Below are positions 16,218 to 25,946 of a stretch of DNA of 64,000 nt, piece after piece. The stretch's first letter is position 1. Each line of letters begins with the position of its first letter. The notes below the pieces were generated by a model. It was not told where the DNA came from. It was given only the letters and a program-made list of their open reading frames with translations, and searched no databases. The DNA comes from Ignisphaera cupida (GTDB lineage Archaea; Thermoproteota; Thermoprotei_A; Sulfolobales; Ignisphaeraceae). The DNA lies in NCBI RefSeq assembly GCF_030186535.1, contig NZ_JASNVW010000001.1:186001-250000 (forward strand), read 5' to 3'. Position numbers and translations under genes: made by a program.

Positions 16218-17627
16218 CTAGCTCCCTCTATACTTTGGATGATACCTCTTGATAGTTTCTGGTCTTATTTGTCTAAGCTCATCTTCTGGCAGCATTGCAA
16301 AAAGCTCCCATGCAATATCAAGTGTTTTCTCTATAGGCCTTCTTTCATACTCTCCTTGGTTAATAAACCTCTTCTCAAACTCATCAGCAAAATCCAGATA
16401 CTTTCTATCTCTTGGTGTAAGAGATTCTATACCAACAATAGTAACAAGTTCTCTTAAATAAGTTCCCTCAGAATATGCAGCCATTAGCTGTGCAAAAACC
16501 TCTCTATGGTCTTCTCTAGTCTTTCCAGGCCCTATACCCTCCTTCATTAATCTAGATAGTGAGAGAAAGACATCAACAGGTGGGTATATACCCTTTCTCC
16601 ACATATCTCTAGATAAAACAATTTGCCCCTCGGTTATATACCCAGTTAAATCAGGTATTGGATGAGTGATATCGTCATCAGGCATTGTTAGAATGGGCAT
16701 TATTGTCATGCTACCCTTCTTACTTGCTGTTCTACCAGCTCTTTCATACATTGTAGCCAGATCTGTGTACATATAGCCTGGGTATCCTCTTCTACCAGGA
16801 ACCTCTTCTCTAGCAGCTGAAATTTCCTTCAATGCCTCACAATAGTTCGTCATATCAGTCAATATTGTCAAAACATGCATATCATATCTCCATGCAAGAA
16901 ACTCTGCAGCTGTTAAGGCTGTTCTAGGCAGTGCAAGTTTCTCAACAGTTGATGCTGAGGCTGGTGCTATGAAGGCTATCGTCCTGTCTAGTGCACCCAT
17001 GGACCTTAATTCATTGAGAAAGTACATAGCCTCTTCATGTGTTACTCCAACAGCTCCAAATACAACAGCAAATTTTTCACCACTTCCTCTCACAGCAGCT
17101 TGTCTAACTATTTGCATAGCCAATCTATTGTGAGGCAATCCAGAACCAGAAAATATTGGTAGCTTCTGTCCTCTAACAAGAGTTAGCATACCATCTATTA
17201 CAGAAACACCTGTTTCTATAAACTCCGATGGTGGAACTCTTATAGCTGGATTCAGAGGCTCTCCATGTATATCCAGATAATCTTCAGGAACTATTGAAGG
17301 ACCACCATCAATTGGTCTGGCAAGGCCATCGAATATTCTTCCAAGCATATCAGAAGACACAGGAATGCTTAGTGTTTCTCCACGAAATCTTATCACAGTT
17401 TTTCCTGTAGTAATACCTAATGAGGTGCCAAAAACTTGTATTATTGCAACATCTTTACTAACATCTATAACCTGCCCCAGTCTAGTAGTCCCATCAACAT
17501 CTATTTCAACAAGTTCCCCGTATCTTATTCCACCCAATGCCTTTACAAATATCAAAGCTCCTCTAGTACCTATAATCTGCTTGCTTGCTTTCGAAGTAAG
17601 CTTGGGAATCTCAACGGCTTTAGACAT
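16218..17627 (-). CDS. atpB: A-type ATP synthase subunit B (non-catalytic)
   Basis: Regulatory nucleotide-binding subunit alternating with A in the head. Features include [35 protein letters not shown] (degenerate P-loop without the GKT of catalytic subunits), [15 protein letters not shown] and the C-terminal [19 protein letters not shown]. It has 469 residues. The ATG overlaps the atpA stop as TAATG, preceded by GGTGA, so translation is coupled to subunit A. Confidence 0.97.
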   Translation of the reverse strand: MSKAVEIPKLTSKASKQIIGTRGALIFVKALGGIRYGELVEIDVDGTTRLGQVIDVSKDVAIIQVFGTSLGITTGKTVIRFRGETLSIPVSSDMLGRIFDGLARPIDGGPSIVPEDYLDIHGEPLNPAIRVPPSEFIETGVSVIDGMLTLVRGQKLPIFSGSGLPHNRLAMQIVRQAAVRGSGEKFAVVFGAVGVTHEEAMYFLNELRSMGALDRTIAFIAPASASTVEKLALPRTALTAAEFLAWRYDMHVLTILTDMTNYCEALKEISAAREEVPGRRGYPGYMYTDLATMYERAGRTASKKGSMTIMPILTMPDDDITHPIPDLTGYITEGQIVLSRDMWRKGIYPPVDVFLSLSRLMKEGIGPGKTREDHREVFAQLMAAYSEGTYLRELVTIVGIESLTPRDRKYLDFADEFEKRFINQGEYERRPIEKTLDIAWELFAMLPEDELRQIRPETIKRYHPKYRGS

Positions 17628-19402
17628 TAGTGCTTCACCAAAGAACCAAATTCTTGATTTAGAGTTTCAAGAAATTGTGGAATAAGCTTCTTCAAATCAT
17701 CTATGGAATAGAACTTTAGCTGATAAAGCATGTACCTACTCTTAAACTCTCTTATTTTAGAAACGCTAACACCCTTTGAAACAGCTTCTAAAGCTTTTTT
17801 GTAAAACTCCATTATAGCCTCCATCATCACAATGCCTTTTTCTGGCGGCGAGTAGGCATCAACAGGATCTAAAGCACTTTGCTGTAGAAAGCCCTCTCTA
17901 ATAATTCTAGCTATTTCAAGAACAAGCTTATCTTCTTCAGGTAGAGCTTCAGGACCTACAAGCCTAACAATATCGCTTAGCTCAGCTTCTCTTTGAAGAA
18001 TTCTCAGCATTGTTAATCTATACTTGCTCCACTTACCATCTGTTACCTTATCCCAGTACTCCTTAACAAAATCAACATACATACTATAACTTGTAAGCCA
18101 GTTAATTGCAGGGAAATGCCTTCTTGTTGCAAGTCCATAGTCCAATGCGTAAAAGCTTTGAACATATCTAACAGTATTTCTAACAACAGGCTCGCTAAAG
18201 TCTCCTCCAGGTGGTGAAACAGCACCAAATATAGTTACACTACCAAATCTCTCTGGTTTTCCAAGAGCCTTAACCTTGCCAGCTCTCTCATAGAATTCTG
18301 AAAGCCTGCTTGCTAAATATGCTGGGAACCCCTCTTCACCAGGCATTTCCTCCATTCTACCACTTATCTCTCTCATAGCCTCAGCCCATCTACTAGTAGA
18401 ATCAGCAACTATTATTACATCATAGCCCATATCCCTAAAGTATTCAGCAATTGTTATACCCAGAAACACACTTGTTTCCCTAGCTGCAACAGGCATATTA
18501 CTTGTATTTGCTATGAAAACAGACCTCTCCATCATTGGTCTTCCTCTTCTAACATCCATAAGCTTTAGAAAACTTGTTAAGGCATCTGACATTTCATTAC
18601 CTCTTTCACCACAGCCAACATATATTGCTATATCAGCATGACTCCACTTAGTCAATTCTTGAAGCAAAACAGTTTTACCTGTTCCAAACCCACCTGGAAC
18701 AGCAGCTTTACCTCCTTTCGCAATTGGAAAAACATGGTCTATAACCCTAATACCTGTAACCAAGGGCTCTACAGGATTTAGCTTCTCTACATAGGGTCTT
18801 GGAATTCTAATAGGCCAAATGTGATAAAGTTTGACATTGAATTCTTGTTGACCAGAAGAAACAACTGCTATTGTATCCTCAACAGCATAGTCACCATCAT
18901 CAGCAATCCATTTAAGCTCGCCTTTAACATTAGGTGGAATCATTATGTAGTGTTTAACAAGTGGAGTCTCATTGACATAGCCTATAATATCTCCTGGATA
19001 AACCTTGTCACCAACATTAACACTTCTCTCTTTCACAAAATACCACTTCCTGCTTCTGTCAAGTGATGGAAGCTTAACCCCTCTTCTAATAAATATATCA
19101 TTTAGTAACCTAGCAATGTCTTTCTCAGGTCTTTGAAGCCCATCATAAATAGATCCTATTAGCCCAGGTCCAAGCTCTGCTGACAAAGGCCTTCCAGTAG
19201 CCTCAACCTTTTCACCAACAGTAAGACCTGTTGTCTCCTCATAAACTTGTATATATATCTTCTCTCCCCTAACAGCTATTACCTCTCCAATAAGCCCTTC
19301 TTTACCAACATAAACAACTTCATACATCATTGGATTTGGTATATCAGTAGCTACTACAAGAGGACCAGCAATTCTATATATCTTGCCAACTCTTTCACTC
19401 AT
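17627..19402 (-). CDS. atpA: A-type ATP synthase subunit A (catalytic)
   Basis: ATP-synthesising or hydrolysing subunit. The P-loop [14 protein letters not shown], the catalytic-Glu region [31 protein letters not shown] and the ~90-residue non-homologous region of archaeal A subunits ([20 protein letters not shown]) are all present. There is no intein after the P-loop. Length 591 is standard. The start is ATG 19402 with GAGTGAT upstream, six bases after atpF. Confidence 0.98.
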   Translation of the reverse strand: MSERVGKIYRIAGPLVVATDIPNPMMYEVVYVGKEGLIGEVIAVRGEKIYIQVYEETTGLTVGEKVEATGRPLSAELGPGLIGSIYDGLQRPEKDIARLLNDIFIRRGVKLPSLDRSRKWYFVKERSVNVGDKVYPGDIIGYVNETPLVKHYIMIPPNVKGELKWIADDGDYAVEDTIAVVSSGQQEFNVKLYHIWPIRIPRPYVEKLNPVEPLVTGIRVIDHVFPIAKGGKAAVPGGFGTGKTVLLQELTKWSHADIAIYVGCGERGNEMSDALTSFLKLMDVRRGRPMMERSVFIANTSNMPVAARETSVFLGITIAEYFRDMGYDVIIVADSTSRWAEAMREISGRMEEMPGEEGFPAYLASRLSEFYERAGKVKALGKPERFGSVTIFGAVSPPGGDFSEPVVRNTVRYVQSFYALDYGLATRRHFPAINWLTSYSMYVDFVKEYWDKVTDGKWSKYRLTMLRILQREAELSDIVRLVGPEALPEEDKLVLEIARIIREGFLQQSALDPVDAYSPPEKGIVMMEAIMEFYKKALEAVSKGVSVSKIREFKSRYMLYQLKFYSIDDLKKLIPQFLETLNQEFGSLVKH

Positions 19403-19408
19403 AGATTA

Positions 19409-19753
19409 TCACTCTAAATGAATTTCATAACCTATATATCTTCGAATAAGTTCTCTATAAAAAACTTTTAAAGATTCAAATAAATCTTTTTTATCATCAG
19501 GTATAAGCACCACAATTGGATATAGTCTTTGCAAGTTCAAATCTATGAAACTTATTTCAGCTGGTACTAAACTTTTTTGAACTGCTACAATGGCTAAGTC
19601 ATTGCGTGTAGCAAGCTTGTCTAAAAAATTCTTTGCTTCACCCCAGTTATTCACAGTGTAAACCTCTTTAATGCCTAGCATTCTCATAAGAGGCTCAAAC
19701 TCTTTTTTAACAATGGCACAAATGCCTTTAACAAATTCTTTTGGCAAACTCAT
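19409..19753 (-). CDS. atpF: A-type ATP synthase subunit F (central stalk)
   Basis: Small Rossmann-like subunit (114 residues) that binds D on the rotor. It is recognised by position and by LAIVAVQKSLVPAEI followed by LYPIVVLIPDDK, matching the F-subunit pattern of a parallel sheet with a C-terminal helix. Its ATG overlaps the atpC stop by four bases (ATGA-type), so it is translationally coupled. Confidence 0.87.
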   Translation of the reverse strand: MSLPKEFVKGICAIVKKEFEPLMRMLGIKEVYTVNNWGEAKNFLDKLATRNDLAIVAVQKSLVPAEISFIDLNLQRLYPIVVLIPDDKKDLFESLKVFYRELIRRYIGYEIHLE

Positions 19754-20622
19754 TTAATCACCCAAGACACTGGAAACACATATCTTAAAACACGAATTTC
19801 GTAATATCTATTCACTAAATACAGTGTCAAGAGATCTATTACCTGAGGAGAAAATAGCAAGATATCTCTGCATTTGTAATAAACATAGTTAGCTTCATGT
19901 AGTGTGGATTTAGATGGTTGAGACCTAAATATGCTAATCATGTGGTTTACAGAACTTTCAAGCATATATGATAACATGCCATCTATTTTCAAGTTAGAAG
20001 TTATTTGTTTAAGAAAGTCTTTTAATGAATGTGAAAATGCAATGCCAAGTCTCTCCAAATTGGATGTGTGCTTTGCATAGTTTATAGCAACAAGCAAAGC
20101 TATGCATTGAAAAGCCTTGGAAGGATCTTCTTCAAATATTTTTTGTGGTGTGCTCACCTCCAAACTTGTTTTAATGCTTTGAATGAACGATTGCAAAAGA
20201 CAATCATAGGTTTTCTCTTTTGTACAATGTGAATAAACATTTAGGTACTCAGGGTTGAAAAAAGTTGTTGCTACATTGGGAAACTTATTACTTATAATAG
20301 CTTGGTGTATTCTGTCAAGATCATAGAAAGCTAGGAAGAATTTGAAAAAATTTTCATAGGGTTGTGGAAGAAGGTTGTAGATATAGCTTAGCTCATTTTT
20401 TGTGAGCTCAACAAGGTTTTTGTCAAGTTCTTCAACAGTTTTTGCAGATAGAAGATTCATGTATTCTGTTCTTGAGTTGTATCTTGTTAACATTGATGGC
20501 AAGTCTATGAAACGATTCTCTAGAGCTATTTGTAAAGCCTCCTCAAGTTTCGGGTTCTTATCTAAATAAGTTATTATAACTGATTTTATGCTTTCTCTAC
20601 TCATTTTATATTGTGTTTTCAT
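19750..20622 (-). CDS. atpC: A-type ATP synthase subunit C (rotor collar)
   Basis: Funnel-shaped helical subunit joining the c-ring to the D/F shaft. The 290-residue protein is mostly helical, with LPQPYENFFKFFLAFYDLDR and a C-terminal ITSNLKIDGML region of the V-type C/d family. Conservation is low, as is usual for this subunit, and assignment leans on operon position between E and F. Starts are ATG 20622 or ATG 20604; GTGAC precedes the first. The atpE stop is six bases away. Confidence 0.85.
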   Translation of the reverse strand: MKTQYKMSRESIKSVIITYLDKNPKLEEALQIALENRFIDLPSMLTRYNSRTEYMNLLSAKTVEELDKNLVELTKNELSYIYNLLPQPYENFFKFFLAFYDLDRIHQAIISNKFPNVATTFFNPEYLNVYSHCTKEKTYDCLLQSFIQSIKTSLEVSTPQKIFEEDPSKAFQCIALLVAINYAKHTSNLERLGIAFSHSLKDFLKQITSNLKIDGMLSYMLESSVNHMISIFRSQPSKSTLHEANYVYYKCRDILLFSPQVIDLLTLYLVNRYYEIRVLRYVFPVSWVIK

Positions 20623-20628
20623 CTTTCG

Positions 20629-21222
20629 TCACATGGTTTTTGATATTTGCGTTATCATAATTCTAAGAACCCTTTCCAATCTTTCATCATAGCTATTATC
20701 AATGATTACATCTCCATTCATACACTCAACTATTATACCCCCAACAATATTTGCTTCATAAACACCCTCAACCCTTATTTTATAAAACTCTTCAACATAT
20801 TTCTTAATCGTATCAGAAAACTCGATATCTCTCGGCGAGACCTTGACTACAATGCTATCAACTTTGCCAATAGTATTGAAAACCTCTTGAATACTTTCAT
20901 CAATCAACTTTTTAATAGAATCCAATCTCTTATCAGAAGACAAAGCATTTATTTCATTAACAACAAGTTCTCTAATTTCCTTAATAATAGAGCTTTTTGC
21001 TTCAGCTAATATAATTCTGGCCTTGTATCTACACTCAGCTACTCTAGCATCTGGATTTAGCCTAGCCAATATCTCTGCTTTTTTCTGTTCAACCAATGCT
21101 GATTTTCTCTTCAAAGCCTCTTCAACAATTCTTTTAGCCTCCTCCTCAGCTTTTCTCAAAATTGATTCTGCTTCAGCCTTAGCTTTTTCCAAAACAGCTT
21201 TTCTCAAATCCTCAACACTCAT
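20629..21222 (-). CDS. atpE: A-type ATP synthase subunit E (peripheral stalk)
   Basis: Forms the peripheral stalk with H. The N-terminal ~70 residues are a charged coiled coil (KAEAESILRKAEEEAKRIVE) and the C-terminal half is the globular head-binding domain containing GGIIVECMNGDVIIDNSYD. It has 197 residues, normal for archaea. ATG 21222 lies seven bases after the proteolipid gene. Confidence 0.93.
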   Translation of the reverse strand: MSVEDLRKAVLEKAKAEAESILRKAEEEAKRIVEEALKRKSALVEQKKAEILARLNPDARVAECRYKARIILAEAKSSIIKEIRELVVNEINALSSDKRLDSIKKLIDESIQEVFNTIGKVDSIVVKVSPRDIEFSDTIKKYVEEFYKIRVEGVYEANIVGGIIVECMNGDVIIDNSYDERLERVLRIMITQISKTM

Positions 21223-21229
21223 ACAGTTC

Positions 21230-21712
21230 CTACCAACTAGCTATAATAGAGGCCATTAATATGCCAAACACCATTCCGAGAATCCCGAAAAGCTCTTCAT
21301 AAGCAGCCAAAATTATTGTAGGAGCAAATACTGCGCCACGACTCTTTATTAGTTGAGCAGCTCCATCAGCACACACCCTACCCTGCATCCATGCTGAAAC
21401 AAGCTCTGCAAAACCTACGAAAAGACTCACTCCAAATACTGCACCTGCAATATTTAGTGGTATTGAAGAGTGATATTTGCTATATATGCTTGGCAAAAAG
21501 GCACTATACATCATAAGCATGTAGATAAATCCATAAACCATTGTTTGTGTAGCTGGTAGAAATGCCAATGCAAAGACTCTACCCCTTTGCGCAGGGTCCT
21601 CAGATATTATTGGAATTCCTGCTGCAACAGCTTTGTATATTCCGACTGTGGAGCCTATAGATGCTAATGCTTCTGCAAGTCCAGGCCCTATATATGCTAA
21701 TACCTCGCTCAT
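21230..21712 (-). CDS. atpK: A-type ATP synthase proteolipid subunit K (c subunit, four helices)
   Basis: Ring-forming membrane rotor subunit. It has 160 residues and four hydrophobic helices in two fused hairpins, whereas many archaeal c subunits have one. Helix 2 carries LPATQ (Thr55, Gln56), helix 3 MQGRV (Gln110) and helix 4 YEELFG (Glu139). The acidic residue is missing from hairpin 1, leaving one carboxylate per four helices. The Thr/Gln/Gln/Glu set matches the Na+ ligands of Enterococcus hirae NtpK. I chose ATG 21712 (GGGGT just upstream) over TTG 21736. A TATA element at 21751-21759 gives this gene its own promoter inside the operon. Confidence 0.95.
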   Translation of the reverse strand: MSEVLAYIGPGLAEALASIGSTVGIYKAVAAGIPIISEDPAQRGRVFALAFLPATQTMVYGFIYMLMMYSAFLPSIYSKYHSSIPLNIAGAVFGVSLFVGFAELVSAWMQGRVCADGAAQLIKSRGAVFAPTIILAAYEELFGILGMVFGILMASIIASW

Positions 21713-21750
21713 TTCATACCCCAAAAGCTTAAGCAAGGTTGAGGTTAAAA

Positions 21751-21759
21751 GCTTATAAA
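21751..21759 (-). promoter_or_regulatory. Internal operon promoter ahead of atpK
   Basis: GTTTATAAG on the minus strand predicts a start near 21728, giving a short leader to ATG 21712. An internal promoter would allow extra proteolipid, which is needed in many copies per enzyme. Confidence 0.5.
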
Positions 21760-21783
21760 CAAATGATAATGTGGAAATAGCTA

Positions 21784-23796
21784 TTAAGAAGTCATTCTTA
21801 CTCCAAGTGATATTGAACCTAGTGAGACTTTTATCGGTGTTATTCTTCTTCCACTTCCCTCATAGAATTTCGAAGCCATTTCATATGTTATTAGCCTTAG
21901 AGAGTGTATATATGGTCCTAAAACAGATGCGGCAAGTGAGAATGTATGCAACATTAGTGCTGTTGCAATACCTGCAACAATACCCACAGCTATGTTTATT
22001 GCTGCAAATGATTGCATTGCTGAGTATACAAATCCATTGAATATTTCTGTGAGTAAAGCAGATCCTGCTCCTATTCCAGCAATTCTAACAAATGACATGT
22101 TATCTGCTAAAATACCTATAACATCAAATATCCAAAACAGTGCACCTGCAGGTCCAGAGGTTTTGATCTTGCAAAATATGTATACTACTAGTGTTGCATA
22201 GATTATGTACTCTATTATGTTTACTGGCATCACCCTTCCCAACTTAAATACATCAATATTTATTCCAGTAAACGAAAGCTTGTATGTTATGAATGGAGGG
22301 CCAAATACTATCATAATAACCATGCATGCTTCCAATATTGCTGTCCATAGATCATGTGTTTTTATAGCAGCTTTTGCAAAACCAGTTAAGTGTGCTACTA
22401 GTATAGAGATGTAGCCTACTAATAGTGCAAGTTTTATTGCTGATTTCATATATTCTACTGTTGCTGCAAGGTCTAAGAGTCTTGGTGGTGGTGATGGCAA
22501 GACAGATGGTATGAACATAGATATGTATTGACCTATTAAAGAGCCTAGGAAGCTTCCAGACAAAACCCCTGTAACTACAGCGCAAAAAGCTGTTGCATAA
22601 ACTATTTTTCGAAGCTTTTGCAGTGTTTCAAGGTTTTGAACAAAATATGGCAAAACATATTTAGAGCCTATTAACAGGCCTATTGCATAGCCAATGTCTG
22701 GAAACATGAGGGCAAAGAAGATGGCGTAGAAGTATGTGAGTAGTGGTGTTGGGTCCCATTCTCTTGGCGATGGATGGCCATTAAGCTCTGTAAACATTTC
22801 AAATGGCTTAAACGGTTTTAGATTGTTGAATTCTACTGGAGGCTCAGGATCTTCTTCAAAAACTATTTGTAGCGGAATATTGCCCAGCTCTCTATATAGA
22901 GAATCTTTCTTCGATTTCAAAACCCAGCCACTTAGAAGTGATAAATGCTTTGACTCTAAAGCAACTTTAAGAAGCTCGGTCTTGCTATATTCAACATCCA
23001 CAAGTATTTTTAGTAATGCAATATCATATGCATTATTCTTCACAATATCATTGATTCTATTTTCAATATTACTTAACTCAACCTTTAGTTTTTCTACATC
23101 AGCTTTTATCATATTAGAAAGCGTTGATAACGATACATATCCATATGTTTTTGATATCTCAATCTCCCTAAGATTTCTTTGTTCAACTTCCTTAAGAACC
23201 TCATCTGCAATGCTTTTCTCAAAAGCAATAGTGGCAAAGGCATTTTGCTCATCTATTGAAAGCTCGCCTAAAACATACATTGCTTTACCTTTTAATGCTT
23301 CAATACTGCCTCTAAGCCCAAAAAACGTTTTAACAACAATTAATGCCCCATCATAGTCTAAAATGCTTGAATCAGTGTTGTGATGAATAGAATTCATATG
23401 ATCTACATATTTTTGCAATGCGCTAAGCTCATTAACCTTTTTATGATATTCATTCCTCTTTTTATCAAGCTCCATAAGAAGATTTAGTACGTTGCTTAAC
23501 TTATTGTATAGACTTTCCAGTGTTTGCCTAGTGTTTGCCGGAATTTCTCTAACCTCTATTGTCAATGGCTCTTCTATATATGAATTAATTGAATCAAAAA
23601 GTTTCTTGCATTTCTCAACCAAGTTTATATACTCTTCAACTTCTTTCTTCTTAGCCTCCTCCTCAAGATGTATTGGCTCAAAAACTCCCAGTTTCACCAT
23701 CTTCTCCAAAACAGTATCAGCATAATCCCGAGGCGCAATCACATAGGTTTTTAGCGCCACATCAGGATTGCTAACTATGATTTGCTTTATACTCAA
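21784..23796 (-). CDS. atpI: A-type ATP synthase subunit I (a-type membrane stator)
   Basis: Ion-channel stator subunit. The N-terminal ~330 residues are soluble and coiled-coil rich, and the C-terminal half has about seven or eight transmembrane helices from LTYFYAIFFALMFPDIGYAI onward. The segment PHDLWTAI-like KTHDLWTAILEA and NMSFVRIAGIGAGSALLTEI contains the conserved Arg next to the ring. Length 670 is typical. The start is TTG 23796 with AGGTTGAT upstream. It lies between H and K. Confidence 0.94.
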   Translation of the reverse strand: MSIKQIIVSNPDVALKTYVIAPRDYADTVLEKMVKLGVFEPIHLEEEAKKKEVEEYINLVEKCKKLFDSINSYIEEPLTIEVREIPANTRQTLESLYNKLSNVLNLLMELDKKRNEYHKKVNELSALQKYVDHMNSIHHNTDSSILDYDGALIVVKTFFGLRGSIEALKGKAMYVLGELSIDEQNAFATIAFEKSIADEVLKEVEQRNLREIEISKTYGYVSLSTLSNMIKADVEKLKVELSNIENRINDIVKNNAYDIALLKILVDVEYSKTELLKVALESKHLSLLSGWVLKSKKDSLYRELGNIPLQIVFEEDPEPPVEFNNLKPFKPFEMFTELNGHPSPREWDPTPLLTYFYAIFFALMFPDIGYAIGLLIGSKYVLPYFVQNLETLQKLRKIVYATAFCAVVTGVLSGSFLGSLIGQYISMFIPSVLPSPPPRLLDLAATVEYMKSAIKLALLVGYISILVAHLTGFAKAAIKTHDLWTAILEACMVIMIVFGPPFITYKLSFTGINIDVFKLGRVMPVNIIEYIIYATLVVYIFCKIKTSGPAGALFWIFDVIGILADNMSFVRIAGIGAGSALLTEIFNGFVYSAMQSFAAINIAVGIVAGIATALMLHTFSLAASVLGPYIHSLRLITYEMASKFYEGSGRRITPIKVSLGSISLGVRMTS

Positions 23797-23805
23797 GGTA
23801 TCAAC

Positions 23806-24120
23806 CTATTCAATACTTGTTCCAATAACCATTGAGACTAATTTTCTCACTATCTCATTTACAACCCTCCTATACTTTTCAATAACTTCATTAGCTTCTC
23901 TCTTGGCATTTTCTATTACGCTAAAGCACTCTCTCTCAATACTTCTTTCCACATCCTTTGCAAAACTTTCTAACTCTTTAACATAGCTTTCATCATTTAG
24001 AATTTCACTAGCTTTTTTCTTAGAATCTTCAATTATCTTCAACGCTTTTTCTTCAGCTTCCTTAATAATCTTCTCAGCTTCAGTCTCTAACTCTTTTACA
24101 ACACTACTTACACTACTCAA
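23806..24120 (-). CDS. atpH: A-type ATP synthase subunit H (peripheral stalk)
   Basis: Short coiled-coil partner of subunit E (104 residues, heptads such as AEKIIKEAEEKALKIIEDSK). Recognition rests on the coiled coil and on its place as first gene of the ATPase operon. The start is TTG 24120 with GGTGAT seven bases upstream. The gene ends nine bases before the TTG of atpI. Confidence 0.82.
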   Translation of the reverse strand: MSSVSSVVKELETEAEKIIKEAEEKALKIIEDSKKKASEILNDESYVKELESFAKDVERSIERECFSVIENAKREANEVIEKYRRVVNEIVRKLVSMVIGTSIE

Positions 24121-24165
24121 AGAAAATCACCGTTACTATATCATTAAACATAAGCTATGTTGCAG

Positions 24166-24174
24166 CTATAAAAG
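24166..24174 (-). promoter_or_regulatory. TATA box for the A-ATPase operon
   Basis: CTTTTATAG on the minus strand, about 50 bases upstream of atpH, predicts a start near 24144 and a ~24-base leader with a GGTGAT ribosome-binding site. Confidence 0.6.
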
Positions 24175-24226
24175 TTTTTACACAGAGCTTAAAATTGTAA
24201 TCACGGTTAAGAATTTCATCTAAGCC

Positions 24227-24235
24227 TTATATATA
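24227..24235 (+). promoter_or_regulatory. TATA box for the sugar nucleotidyltransferase
   Basis: TTATATATA predicts initiation near 24257, about ten bases before GTG 24267. It is divergent from the ATPase promoter. Confidence 0.55.
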
Positions 24236-24266
24236 CAGTCATAACAATTAGTATACACTAAATGTT

Positions 24267-25034
24267 GTGAGCTTTGTGATATACATGTACTCAAATAAAT
24301 TAGAAAATGTTGTTGCATCTATTCTGGCTGGCGGTGAGGGAACTAGGTTCAAGCCATATACAGAGATTATTCCAAAGCCTATGATTCCTATTGGATGTGA
24401 GGAAAAGCCCCTTCTCGAGCACATAGTTTGTTGGCTTAAAAAATTTGGTGTAACAAAATTTGTTTTTCTTGTTGGGTATAGGTGGAGACAGATCAGAAAC
24501 TATTTTGGTGATGGCTCTCGATATGGTGTTTCAATAAGCTATAGCCTAGATGATGAAGAGTATCACAATACTGGTGGAGCTCTTCTAAAAGCATTTAAAA
24601 GCAATTTGTTTGAGAATAACACAATAATTGTTTGGTATGGAGATATAATTGCACCTATAAATGTAAGCAATTTAATTATGTTTCACAGAAACGGAAAAGC
24701 TGATGCAACAGTAGTCTTAGCTGATAAATATCAGGTTCCTGTTGGTGTAGCAAAAATTGATAACTTAAATAATGTTGTTGAACTTGTTGAGAAACCTTGG
24801 CTAAATTTCTATGTTTCAATAGGAGTTTTAGTTATGGAGCCTTACATACTAAAGAACGTTGAGAACTACCTAGGCAAATCATTTGATATAATGAGTGATT
24901 TAGTGCCATGGCTAATTAGAAAAGGGTTTAGTGTAAAAGCCTATATATACAATGACTTTTGGTATGATGTTGGAAGTCTTGAGAGATATGTTAAACTAGA
25001 TTACAATGTGATAAAGAAGTTTTTATGCGAATAA
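24267..25034 (+). CDS. Sugar-1-phosphate nucleotidyltransferase
   Basis: Makes an NDP-sugar from NTP and a sugar-1-phosphate, for glycan or glycoprotein synthesis. Signature motifs are ILAGGEGTRFKPYTEIIPKP, which binds nucleotide and magnesium, WYGDII for the second metal Asp and VELVEKP. At 255 residues only the catalytic Rossmann domain is present; the left-handed beta-helix and acyltransferase parts of longer members are absent. Mannose-1-phosphate guanylyltransferase is one possibility, but sugar and nucleotide are not resolved. GTG 24267 fits the TATA position; ATG 24285 is an alternative. The 3' end overlaps the convergent radical SAM gene by 12 bases. Confidence 0.85.
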   Translation: MSFVIYMYSNKLENVVASILAGGEGTRFKPYTEIIPKPMIPIGCEEKPLLEHIVCWLKKFGVTKFVFLVGYRWRQIRNYFGDGSRYGVSISYSLDDEEYHNTGGALLKAFKSNLFENNTIIVWYGDIIAPINVSNLIMFHRNGKADATVVLADKYQVPVGVAKIDNLNNVVELVEKPWLNFYVSIGVLVMEPYILKNVENYLGKSFDIMSDLVPWLIRKGFSVKAYIYNDFWYDVGSLERYVKLDYNVIKKFLCE

Positions 25035-25946
25035 GCTTTTTCTTATTATTGGTGCACATAAACTTAGTCTTGGCTCCATCTCCACACCTTCTCTAATAAT
25101 CATGCCATCCTCTGTAACTTCGTCTCCCACATTCATACATGTTCTAGCTTTTCTAATGGTTCTTGCTCTTTGCTGTACAAAATCCTTGAATTGTACTGTG
25201 CAAAAATGAATTGATGTGTTAATTCCATGTTGTTGTGCTCTAATCAAAATATTCTTGGCTGTTTCTGCACTTCCAACAACTGATCTTCCATTTTCTCTTA
25301 TTTTAAATCCTCTAAACAAAACTCTCTCTACATTAGTTTCGCTTACCTCCATCTCATTTAGATTAACAAATTTGACACCAATACTATTTGCTTTCAAAAT
25401 AGTTTCCCAGACATTATCTTCCTCCCCAGGTATAACCGGAATTTCTATACCAACATCCATTGATGTTTCTTTCACAGAGTATTCAACTAGTTTCCAAACA
25501 GATTCACTTACTATGTGAAACCTTATTTCATCAAGACCAATTTTATCAAGATATTTTATGGCGTTTCTTGTTGCTCCAAAACCCGAAGTATACAGGTGTA
25601 TGTGGAATTTTTGTCCAAACGCATCTTTAAGAAGATGAATAATGTTAACAACAAGATCGTATCTCTGCATAGGCTCTCCACCTGTTATTGAAGCTCCCTC
25701 AGCTCTTACTATTGATGCTTCATCCAATATTGTTGTTGCATTATCCACCTTCTCTTCATCAACATAGAATGCTCCAAACAACCTTCTTTCTCTGCTTATA
25801 GGACAATAATAACAGTCAATGCCACACACACCTGTAACAAATATAACAATTTTAGAGCCTTTCATGCAAAGTTTGCATCCATTTGGAAGCTCCTTATACC
25901 AATAACCAATAACCTCGTTTCCTATAATGCTATGTGCAAAGCCCAT
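25023..25946 (-). CDS. Radical SAM protein, pyruvate-formate-lyase-activase-like
   Basis: The radical SAM cluster motif is CGIDCYYC (Cys41, Cys45, Cys48); an extra Cys pair GCKLC lies at 24-27, and GGEP (SITGGEPMQRYD) binds SAM. Two more cysteines near the end (TCMN, SLCAP) may hold an auxiliary cluster. It has 307 residues. The family is widespread in archaea but its substrate is unknown to me. Its ATG overlaps the end of the upstream nucleotidyltransferase gene by 17 bases, so the two are translated together and likely share a pathway. Confidence 0.8.
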   Translation of the reverse strand: MGFAHSIIGNEVIGYWYKELPNGCKLCMKGSKIVIFVTGVCGIDCYYCPISRERRLFGAFYVDEEKVDNATTILDEASIVRAEGASITGGEPMQRYDLVVNIIHLLKDAFGQKFHIHLYTSGFGATRNAIKYLDKIGLDEIRFHIVSESVWKLVEYSVKETSMDVGIEIPVIPGEEDNVWETILKANSIGVKFVNLNEMEVSETNVERVLFRGFKIRENGRSVVGSAETAKNILIRAQQHGINTSIHFCTVQFKDFVQQRARTIRKARTCMNVGDEVTEDGMIIREGVEMEPRLSLCAPIIRKSLFA

